NCBI RefSeq assembly: GCF_032854445.1
Contig: NC_088305.1
Location: forward strand, 1,185,001 to 1,249,000
Length of the DNA stretch: 64,000 bases
Direction of reading: 5' to 3'
Source of the DNA: Liolophura sinensis
Taxonomy: Eukaryota > Mollusca > Polyplacophora > Chitonida > Chitonidae
Shown here: positions 48,401-60,400 of the stretch, in pieces
Layout of the letters: every line of letters begins with the position of its first letter
Position numbering within the stretch: the first letter of the stretch is position 1
Position numbers and translations under genes: made by a program
Notes under the pieces: model-generated
What the model saw: the letters and a program-made list of their open reading frames with translations, nothing else
Databases searched by the model: none
Told to the model about the DNA's origin: nothing

Positions 48401-51400
48401 GGGGGGGGGAGTGACAGGGTCAAACTATCTCAGACAACTGCATGGGCATTTGCATACATAGGACTGGACCTTCACATATCTGACCTGCATCCTCACACAA
48501 TGCTTTTGACGCATCCCACACGTATCCTTCCACACAAGATAGTCCCCATCTTTGACAGTTCTGGTAAATTTTCTGCACTTTTTGAGGTGACTTGTCTAGT
48601 GCAACAACACGACCCTGCAATGAAACAGAAATGTGATAATTTATATGTACTGCACCACAGCAGTGTGATAATTTACACCAACACATGTGTGATAATTTTC
48701 TACAAGAGAAGTGTGATAATTTACTACAAGAGAAGTGTGATAATTTACTACAAGAGAAGTGTGATAATTTACTACAATACAGATGTGATAATTTACCACA
48801 AATAAACAAATAAATATGATAATTTACTACAACACAACAATGTGATAATATACTACCATACAGATGTGTGATAATTTACAGCCATAGAGATGTGTGATAA
48901 TTTACTACAATACAGCAATGTGATAATTCAAAATAACACAGCAAAGTGATAATTTACCACAATACAGCAATTTGATATTTCTCTACAACACAGAAGTGTG
49001 GTAATTTAGTACCATACAGATGTGTGATAATTTACTACAATACAGATGTGTGATAATTAATAAGAGGAGTGTGATAGTTTACTACCATACAGATGTGTGA
49101 TAATTTACAAGAAAAGTGTGATAATTTATTACATACAGATGTGTGATAATTTACAAGAGAACTGTGATAATTAACTACCATGCAAATGTCTGATAATTTA
49201 CAAGAAAAGTGTGATAATTTACTACCATACAGATGTTTGATAATTTACAAGAGAAGTGTGATAATGTACTACCATGTAGATGTGTGATAATTTAAAACAA
49301 TGCACGTGTCATACATTATTATAAGAGGAGTGTGATATTTTACTACAATACAGATGTGTGATAATTTACTTAAATACAGCAAAGAGACAATTTACAGAAA
49401 TTAAACAATGTGATAATCCACAGACATACAGCAATGTGGTAACTTCATGAAATAAGTTTGACAAGTTACTGAAAGTTGAATAAGTTTGAATAATTTGTTG
49501 AAAAACAACCATTTCATAATATATTGAAATACATTACTGAAAAATATTGCAGTTTGACAACTGACTGATACACATAAGAGGCATAATGCAACAATGACAT
49601 ACACAAACATGATCGTTTGCTGAGTTTGTTACATGTTTTATGAAACCTGTGATCGTTTCATCAAACAAAACTAGTTGAGGTAATTAGCACAATCAGCCAT
49701 ACGGGTAAGTGTATTAAAAAGTAATTTGGACATTTTTTTACTAATGCATGATCATCTATTCTACCCCCCCCCCCCACCCACCGCTGTTATTTGCGGGGCC
49801 GTGTGCAAAAATACATATTAAACACAGATGACATTTCAAACAACATCAAGTGTGGCACATAACACATACCTCCCCAAATAATATCAGTTCATGTTCATCT
49901 ACAAATGAGAGAATTTGAACCTGTTTACTTGTTAAATTCACTTTTATGATTTACATAAACGTGAACTTACAGAATTTCCTTCAGTGATAAAAGTGTTACT
50001 ACGCATGGTTTCTAGATATCGGTTTGGTTTTTACATTTTTGATAATTTAGACCCAGACGCCATGACTAGGAAAAAAGTTTGTTTTTTTGTTTCATGATAT
50101 TCCAGTCTGAGCTCAGCGATATGACGTCAATAGATGTACAGTGGAATTTTACATTCCTGCATCACACAACAACAAGACATGACGTCATACATACATGTAC
50201 GCAGCTTGGAAATGTCTAGGTCAACTTCAATGGAATAAGCTTGCCATTGATTGGTCAAAAATGCATGACGTCTGTGGAGGGAGTTACAAAGAACAGCAGC
50301 AAAAAAGCTGCATGAAATATGCCGTTTTTGCCTTATTTTCTTATGTTTTCACGGTAGAATAGATTTTAACACTTGTGTTGTGGTGTTTGTTGTGTAACCT
50401 GATAGCTTGTTTTTGTACCGAGTCAAAATCCAAGAAAGCACATCGGGTGACACAACAAACACCGCTACAGTAGTCTTAAACCCTTAGTTTAACTTCTATC
50501 TCTACCATTCTTTTTATGCGATAATTTGCATGTGACCTAATGGTTAGCAATTTAGTATGGCACAATGACCCAGGAGCCTCTCACCAATGTGATTGTCGTG
50601 AGTTCAAGTCCAGCTCATTCTGCCTTTCTCTCCAATTGTATGTGGGAAGGTCTTCCAGCAACCTACGGACGGATGAAATATTCTTGAGAATGGCATAAAA
50701 CACCAATCAAATAAGTAAATCACAAGTGGCATCGGGTGGTTGGATTTTTCACCGCGACTGATGTATGGCTTACACTAATGCATGTTTTACCTCATTTTTC
50801 ATCAGACAGGCAATGTGCGAAGTTTTTCCACCTGAAGTATACAAAAGATTAGAAGTGTTAGTGAGTTGATTTCCAGCCTAAACACTCTGTTCACAGGTGT
50901 ATCATACTCTATAAAAATATTCAAACAAAACATAAGTATCAAAACATAAGTATCAAAACATAAGTATACTTCACTCCTACAAAAGTAAATCCTGCTCAGC
51001 AATGACCACATAACATAAAAAGAAAAGACAACAAATAATATAATTATTCAGTTATTGCAGAAATAGGGTAAAGAAGAGATCTGAACGATCACAGAACATT
51101 TTTTCTGACATTCTTGATAACTAACTATATATATAAATCTCTTAATCTGAAATTCTTATGAAGCCTTTCGATACGCCATGTTAGAGCAATCGGAAATGTG
51201 ATGTCTCGACACTCGTACGCGGGGGTTTAGCCAGAGGGGTATCTTGGAGATGCCCTAGTTCTCGGCAGGCAAAATTAACATGGGAGAGATAGGGAAATGG
51301 GATTAAATAAGGGAAAGTTATGCTTTCAAAACTTGGGATACTTTTTCGATGCACATATACATTTTGTGTACTGTTGCCAGGGCTCAAAGTTCTCCATACA

Positions 51401-54400
51401 ACCTAAGCTCAGAATGTGTGAGTGTGGTCAAAAGTTAACATACATGTACCCACAAATAAAATATTTTAAATATTTATTTATTTATCTGACTCATTTCACT
51501 CAGATGATGGCAGACAGTTTTATGGGTGGAGGGTACTGGAAGGTTAAACCACTTACTTTTGGTAAGATAGTGACAAGCTTTCCCAGATGTGAGGTACAGA
51601 TATTTCTACTATTAGGGTGAAAGACAGTTAGTCTCCAGTGAACATAAGACAGCATAATTTGTCGGAGTTATCACTGTCAAGCACTTATTGTGCCCACAAG
51701 CAACAGGCAGTGAAAGCATGGGGATGTAAAAATCACCTGTCCCAGGTCAGTTTTGAGCCTGCATCCACTTGCACCTGGTATATATGAGAACACTACACCA
51801 CAACCCACTCCTCACTTTAAACCATGAACATCTATTTATGTGATTGGTTGGTGTTTTACACCGTACTCAAGAATATTTCACTTATACCATGGCAGCCAGC
51901 ATTGTGGTGGGTGGAAACCGGGCAGAGCCCTTGGGAAACCCACAACCATCTGCAGGTTGATAGCAGACCTTCCCATGTACGGCTGGAGAGGAAGCCAGCA
52001 TGAGCTGGAGTTGACCTCACAGCGACTGCATTGGTGAGAGGTGCCCAGGTCATTATGTTTCGGTAGTGCGTTAACCAAATGGGCCACAGAACAACATGTA
52101 CATGAACACCTGGCTGTCACAATGACGAACGCGTACACGAACACCTGGCTGGCACAATGACGAACACGTAAATGAACACCTGGCTGTCACAATGACGAAC
52201 GCGTACATGAACACCTGGCTGGCACAATGACAAACGCATACATGAACACCTGGCTGTCACAATGACAAACTCGTACATGAACACCTGACTGGCACTGTGA
52301 CGAACAAGTACATGAACACCTGGCTGTCACAATGACCAACGCGTATATGAACACCTGGCTTGCACAATGACCAACGAGTACATGAAGATTTTTCTGGCAC
52401 AATGATGAACGCGCTCTCCCTGAATATCATTAACCATTATAGTTATTACTTTTCAGTCACATTTCCAAACTCTGTTAACTGATGGGGAGGGCATAAAAAA
52501 ACAGAGGAAAGAAAAGCCAAAGATTTACCTGGTGCAGCACACATGTCCAAGATGAGTTCTCCTGGTTTGGGGTCGAGTACATGTCCACATACAATAGAGG
52601 GGAGATTCTGAGCAAATACCCGGTCAAGGAGAGTGTCCGCTAAACAAGGTGCTTGGTATAGAGGTTTTGTCATCTCAATACCTATCCCACTGTTAGAGGA
52701 GGAGAAAATGATAACTGTTTACATATTGAACAGTTTTGTCATTATAAACTGAAGGTCGTGTAGCATTCCTCTCCGGCCTACATGGGAAGGTCTTCATGGG
52801 AGGGTCTACATGGGGAGGTCTTCAAGCAAGACCTGGTCGCGGGTCTTCAAGCAAGACCTGGTCGCGAGTCTTCAAGCAAGACCTGGTTGCGGGTCTTCAA
52901 GCAAGACCTGGTTGTGGGTCTTCAAGCAAGACCTGGTTGCGGGTTTTCCCCGGGCTCTGCCCGGATTCCTCCCACCATAATGCTGATTGCCGTTGTATAA
53001 GTGAAATATTCTTGAGTACAGCGTAGAACACTGATCAAATAAATAAATAAAATAAAACAAAAGTAATGTTTAAAATCTCAACAGAAGGCACTTAAACTGT
53101 CACCGACAAGACAAATAAATACTGGAGACATGTCTGCCTGCAGAAAGTTTATTTATCTGATTGGTGTTTACCTTGTACTCAAGAATATCTCACTTATACG
53201 AGGGCGGCACAGAAAACTTAAACGAGGCCATCGTCTATAACCAACCATAAGGGCTTAACTTGACATACTGAGCATGCTGTGGTCCAGGCAATCTGCAATA
53301 CTGTCAGCTTTTGGTAGAGTGAATATCAGGTACATGTTAGAAACTTGTATTGTCAGGAGCATCTCGTGTGTAGTACAAGGCTGGCATAATTCATACACAT
53401 TTGTTATCAGCCAATCAAAGTTTCCCATTTGTCATCGACCCTTTAAAACAGGTTAAAACATAAAGCATTGGAGTTGTGTGGACAAGAAATAAAGTTTTTG
53501 TAGAAATGTGAGTCTAAGCCACATTTCAAATTTATGTTTAAATATTCATGAAATGCAACTGTTAAATATTGCTTGTGAGTGCTCTGTGCTTAGAAAAATA
53601 CTGGTATATGTAATATTACAGATTAATAAAAATAAAAGGTTGGATATAGATATTTATCTTTTTTTAACGCATATCTGCCACCTCATGATTTTAACTCCTG
53701 TTTATGCATACCACTATGGTACTTTCTGTTGATCAGCACTTTGGATTTTTTCAAAAGTGATGTGAAAAGCTGGGATCAATTTGACAAAGAACGGTATAAT
53801 ATTTACCTGAGATTTGTACCTCCATTACAGAAGAGCTCATCACGTCCAAGACGAGCCAGACCGTTCCCAACAAAGGCTTTATGACCTGAGTAAATTTTAC
53901 TTAGCCCCTTCAAACAGGCCCCATCTACGTCCGTGTAAACTGATACCTCATCTCCTCTTCTGACACCTATTTCATGACAGCAAACAGATATCCAAAATTC
54001 TGCTTCAGTGATTGGATATACATGAATTCACAACATGAGTGTTCAATATGCGTTGTTACCAATGATGACAGTGCACACAATCAAAGTTTTCTTTAGCTGT
54101 TCATGGACGAGACCCCAGAAGATCTTTTGGTGTAATTACAACATGAATAAATTGAAATTAGACTATTTATTTACTGCTGCGGATGGTCCTGAGTTCCCCT
54201 GGGCAGAGAGTCCAGTTTTCTCCCATCATAATGCCAGCCGGCATTGTATAAGTGAAATATTTGGTGTACGGCGTAAAACACCAATCAAATATGTAGATAG
54301 CCTGCCACTATAATGCAGGCTGCTATCGTATAAGTGAAATATTCTTGAGTACGGCGTAAATCACCAGTCAAATAAATAAATAAATAAAACACCAATCAAA

Positions 54401-57400
54401 TAAATAAATGAGTTTATTTACTGTTCAGTATTTCACCTAAAATTTTCAAGTGACACATTTTGCTTGATCATTCCTCGACCTTATAGGGCCATCTAAGAGG
54501 TTTTTTCGTGAAATTTTATTAGTTTAACTTCTTATCGGAAAACTTTTAGTGCTGGTGTGAAAAGTATCATTTCAAAGGCCTTTGAGTGCTTCTGACAGTG
54601 CATTCTTACATACCAAACTTTAAGTGGAATTCCAGTTATTTCAGCACTGTGTAAAGCTGTATACACAAGAGTTTTTCACTAGCACAATGATAGCCATGGG
54701 TATGGATGCAGAATTATGCTCTTCACTGTGCAAACCTCCTGACTGGAGAAGCTACAACGGTGTGAAGACCTGTATGTCTTAAGGGCAGGGTTAAATGATA
54801 AGGACTGAGTCTAAATAACTTTCCTAAATTGTAAAAAAATTGCAATGTAATAAACCTGCTGTCACTGGTTTCGGAGGAGAGTACAGAAACAAAAGTTTTC
54901 TGCTGTTTCCAATTTTGCCTTGTGTGATGTCGTGCAAGAACACTTGGCGTCACCCATCACTGACTTATAGCAACAAATGACGTCACACTTTCAAATGTGC
55001 ATGACGTCATTCCAGCATCACTGCCTAACTCAGCATCACATCCACCTGACTAATCGTCACATCCACCTGACTCATCGTCACATCCACCTGACTCAGCATC
55101 ACATCCACCTGACTCAGCATCACATCCACTTGACTCATTGTCACATCCACCTGACTCAGCATCACATCCACCTGACTCAGCATCACATCCACCTGACTCA
55201 GCATCACATCCACCTGACACCTGACTCAGCATCACATCCACCTGACTCATCGTCACATCCACCTGACCCATCGTCACATAAGGAATATCATCACATCACA
55301 TCAGGAAAATTTTATGGAAACTGACAAAGATTTTGTTTTTGAGGATTCTTCCCTTCTACCAGTTAAAACGTGTTATTTGTCATAAATATTTTTGATCCAT
55401 GGTGTTAGCTTTGTTCCCTAGGGTGCCCTTCACATTATTTAACACTCCGGCCTGTCTTCTCTTACAACTGAAGTAACACCTTAAAGATGCATCTAAACTA
55501 GAGAATTTGAACCAGTGACCACTTTAGTGAGGGACAGACAGATCGCGAGTCAGCATAGTTACTTGTACTAATGACATCAACAAAACTGTCTCCTCCTAAG
55601 GGTCATTTTTGAAAATAAAGCAATTAATTGTTAATGACCACCCTTGTGTTTTTCTCAGGCTGTTTTCTACTCTTTTTGGGGAAAACATATTATTGAAGTT
55701 TTACGGCATACTCAAGAATATTTGACAAATACAACGGCAGGCAACATTATAGCGCGAAGAAAGCAGGAGGATCCCCGGGGCAAAGCACGATCATATTCAG
55801 GTTGCTGGTACATTTTTTGCCACGTTCGATCTGACAGGGAGCCAGCATGGACTAAAACCCACAGCAAAAGCATTGGTGAGATGCTCCAGGGTTATTGTGC
55901 TGCCCGAGTGCTCTAACCACTAAGTCACGCAGGCCCTGAAAACATATTAACATCTGCCATGAAAAACTTTGAGATGACCAGAAATTATAAACGTATGCTT
56001 GGGTTTTTATGTCGCACTTAAATATCTTCCAGTCACATGAAGATGAGGAGTCATCATGGTTATTTGGTGTGTTTTTGTTGTAAAGTGATTCTATGCCACC
56101 AAAGTGCTGCCACCTCTGAAGTATCATGCTGTGGACACCAGATAATGAAACCCCACCCAGTTATATATCTTAAACTGACAGCAGGGAAACCAGTCCTCTT
56201 TGCTCTAACCTCTAGGTCATGGATGAGTGCCGAGCGAGGTAGCAATGTGAACCATTTTTGCTATCAGTTGATCCCAGTTCTCCCATCTTTGAGGCTGGAT
56301 CAATACAAATCTTTCTGGTAAACAATATAAATCTTTCTGGTAAACAAACATCATCATTCAATAGTCCTTTAATGCTAACCTTACCTGGATGACATCCCAT
56401 AATTCCCTGAGCAAACACATCAGCTCCTCGAAGCACAGCCATGCCACAGAACAAATCTACCACAATCTCCTTATCATGCTGCAAAAAAAAATAAATAAAT
56501 AAAGGTATATCATACTCAACAATGTTTCGTTTAACGACGATCAGAAGTCATTAGGTGTGTGTACATATACTGTGTCTTCTTGTGGCAGGGCAAGTCCCTG
56601 CCGTCAAAGTGTTGCCGCCTCTGAACTGTCTTGCCAAAGACACCAGACATGACACCGCACCCAGTTACATTAGACAGACACAGGGCGAACCAGTCCTGTT
56701 TCTTAGCTCTAGCAAAAGGTGAGTGCCAAATGAGGCAGCATCAAGTACAATTTTGGAAGTTTTGGAATGACCCAACCCAGATTTGATCCAAGGTCTCCCA
56801 ACATGCCCAACGAGGGCGGACATTTTAACCACTGGGCCACCCAAGCGTCGAAGGTCGAAGCAGAGCATATATATTTCTATACCATTATCATTTCTTTATC
56901 TGGCGGGTAATTTACACTTAAATATTTTATCACATTTGGCATGCTCTGTATGTCAAAGCAGTTCAGAATTACACCAGAAGAAAACTTCGAGATAAGAAAA
57001 CTTTCCAGCCTACAAAAATTCGGACCAAATCTACATAGTCTGTTTTCCATTTTTGCCTTTACGGTGACAAATTGGAGGAAAACTGGTTATGAAGTACCTG
57101 TATAATAGTACAACAGAATGTTGGGCCTGAGTTGCCACTGAGCTGGAAAAGGTGCACCATTGCCTCTGCGTACTCACATGGTGAAGGCCCTCTACAGGCC
57201 CTCTGTTCTGTACCATCAACACGTCAGGAATCAGGGGATGTAACTCAATAACAGGAGGATTCCAGCCTTTTCTGTCATAGTCCTGTCAAAGACCATCAGA
57301 CACATACAAGTATCTACAACAGGGCATCCATTCCACAGTGTATCAGAAAAAAAGAATATCAGACAATCTTGATTCTTAAAAAAAACAAGCTTTAAAGATT

Positions 57401-60400
57401 TCCGTTGTTGATATCCATGCTTTTTCACAATATTGTAAAAGTTGTGTGCATGTGTAAACAAATCAGCGATGTAAACAAACCAGCGATGTAAACAAACCAG
57501 TGATGTAAACAAACCAGCAATGTAAACAAACCAGTCATGTAAACAAAAAAGTGATGTAAACAAACCAGCGATGTAAACAAACCAGCGATGTAAACAAACC
57601 AGAGATGTAAACAAACCAGCGATGTAAAGGACAGATGGCTCCCTCATTGGCTGACAGATCACAGATCGCAGATCAACAGATCACAGATCAACAGATCAAA
57701 GCTTTGCACTCCACTCACCACTGTGCAGTATCCTCTATTATTGATAGATTTTATTTATTTATTTATTTATTTATTTCATAGGATTTTTACTATGCACTCA
57801 AAAATATTTACAGCTCCACGGTACAGCACTGTTTCCTCTTACCACTGTTTCTACTCAACATTGTACGCCACTGTTCCACTCACCGCTGTTTCCACTCACC
57901 ACTGTACAGCACTATTTCTACTCAACATTGTACGCCACTGTTCCACTCACCGCTGTTTCCACTCACCACTGTACAGCACTGTTTCCACTCACCGCTGTTT
58001 CCACTCACCACTGTACAGCACTGTTTCCACTCATCATGGCACAGCACTGTTTCCACTCACCACTGTACACCACTCCTTCCACTCACAACTGTACACCACT
58101 GTTTCCATTCACCATTGTACACCACTGTCTCCACTCACCATTGTACACCACAGTTTCCTCCACTCACCACTGTACAGTTTCCTCCACTCACCACAGTACA
58201 GTTCCCTCCATTCACCACAGTACAGTTTCCTCCACTCACCAATCTACAGTTTTCTCCACACACCAATCCACAATTTTCTCCATTCAGCACTGTACAGTTT
58301 CCTCCACTCACAATCTACAGTTTCCTCCACTCACCACTGCATAGTTTCATTCATTCACCAATCTACAGTTTCCTCCACTCACAATCTACAGTTTCCTCCA
58401 CTCACCAATCTACAGTTTCCTCCACTCACCAATGTACAGTTTCCTCCACTCACCAGTCTACAGTTTCCTCCACACATCATTGTAGAGTTTCCTCCACTCA
58501 CCATTGTATAGTTTCCTCCTCTCAGCAATCCTCTGTTTCCTCCACTCAACAATCCACAATGTTCTCCACTCACCACATCACAGTCTCCTTACCTGTTTCA
58601 CAGTTTCCTCCACCAGCTTGAGTGTGTCTGTCACAGTGCCCGCCTGGGTGTTGACCCGCAGAGTACTGTAACTAGGGGGAATGGCTAAAGCGCAGAGGAG
58701 ATCAAAGAAGTGATCTTCGCAATACTGGAGGCCATATTTACCCAACCTCTGAAACAAAAAGATAAAAAAAAACATATCAATTTAACCAGACAATTAAACA
58801 CATATATCACCACTAATTTAATTATACTGTTTTTAATATTTTTTAATATTTTTTAAATTTATTTGTTTGTCTATTTATCCATTTTCTGTTCATTTTTTGC
58901 TCGAAGCAATAAACTGTTCAATGTGTAAAATATTGACACGTTTTACTTATCTACATATGTGTATATGTATTAAAGTCAAAATTCACCTGAAGGGAATACA
59001 CGTGAACATGTGCACACAGACGAGAAGCTTGTAGTAATCATAAGAATAGCTCTTGGTGGATGCAACACATAATGTCTAATGCCGTATTCAAGTCTTCCTC
59101 ACTTATTTCATGTTGCACAGTTTTATGAGTGGAGAACCCCTAACCTTTGGCAAGTTACTGACAGACTTTTCCACCTTCAACGTACAAATATGCACAACAT
59201 ATTGCTGGAGGACAAGTGCTCTTCAACGTTTCTGAAAGTCAGTTTTCAGTTTTGACACCAATGTTCCACAAACAGTGGAAATGAGGGAATTTACAAATTT
59301 CCTGTCCAAAGGTTTTCATACCATAATATTTATTTATTTATTTGATTGGTGTTTTACATCGTACACAAGAATATTTCACTTATACATGTATGACAGCGAT
59401 CAGCATTATGGTGGGAGGAAACTGAGCAGAGCCCGGGGGAAACCCATGACCATTTACAGGTTGCCAACAGATCAAGCATGTGCTGGACTTGAACTCACAG
59501 TGACCGTATTAGTGGAAAGCTCCTGGGTCGTTGCGCCGTACTGGCGTGCTAAGCCCCTCAGCCATACATACCACAATATGTATCTCTAATACACTTAAAG
59601 CATATATAAAGGAAACCACAAATATCCAACAGCTTTTTTTTTAACAAGTCTGGTTTAATTTTAACGTCTTGTGACATGTCACCTTACAGCTAGTCAGTTT
59701 TTATGGATGGAGGAAATTGGAGCTCCACAGAGGAGTGAACTGCCTGTCATTGATATATCACTGACCAACTTGCTCTTGTAGGACACAATGACGAGTATGA
59801 CTGACAAACTTCGTTTTTTATGACACACTGATTTTCACCTGCAAAGCCAGTTCTTAGTTTGGGCCAAATACAGCTATATAAATTTGGACTGGTCTCATGT
59901 GCAGCCAGGCAGCTGGATACGAAACTATCCTTTCATTCCATTATGCTTTTGTTGTTGCACAATCGCGCACTGGCTAGTTTTAGTACCCTTGACTTTAGAC
60001 GTGTTAGATGGTTCAAACAGGGCACATGAGCCAAAGCTGTTGATTTGATATGGCTGACCTCCACAAATGAGGCTAGAACAGGTCAGCCGTTTCGTATCCA
60101 GCTGCCTGGCCGTGCTTGCACACCATTAGATGTCGGCCATTTTGCAAATGAGACGTCAGCGGAGATGGGGACATTAATAAATATGGATGGGTATTCACCC
60201 TTTAACAGTCAGATGCGCGAGAGCCTTAAGCATTGTAAAGGAGTTGCTAGATGGGTGCAGTAGGTTAGTACGTAATCGACTGTTTTCCAAAATTTCACAA
60301 TTCATCCTACCGGGCTGAAGGGGACTGATCCACGACTCCGGGGGCCCTACGAGCTTTGTCATCCATGTGGGCAGAAGGCATATGATCTCTAATTAACGGT

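Noticed and set aside
57723-58621. Plus-strand frames of 262 and 168 codons rich in Ser/Thr/His
   Set aside because: They are antisense to NSUN6 intron 2 and made of its 24-bp tandem repeat.
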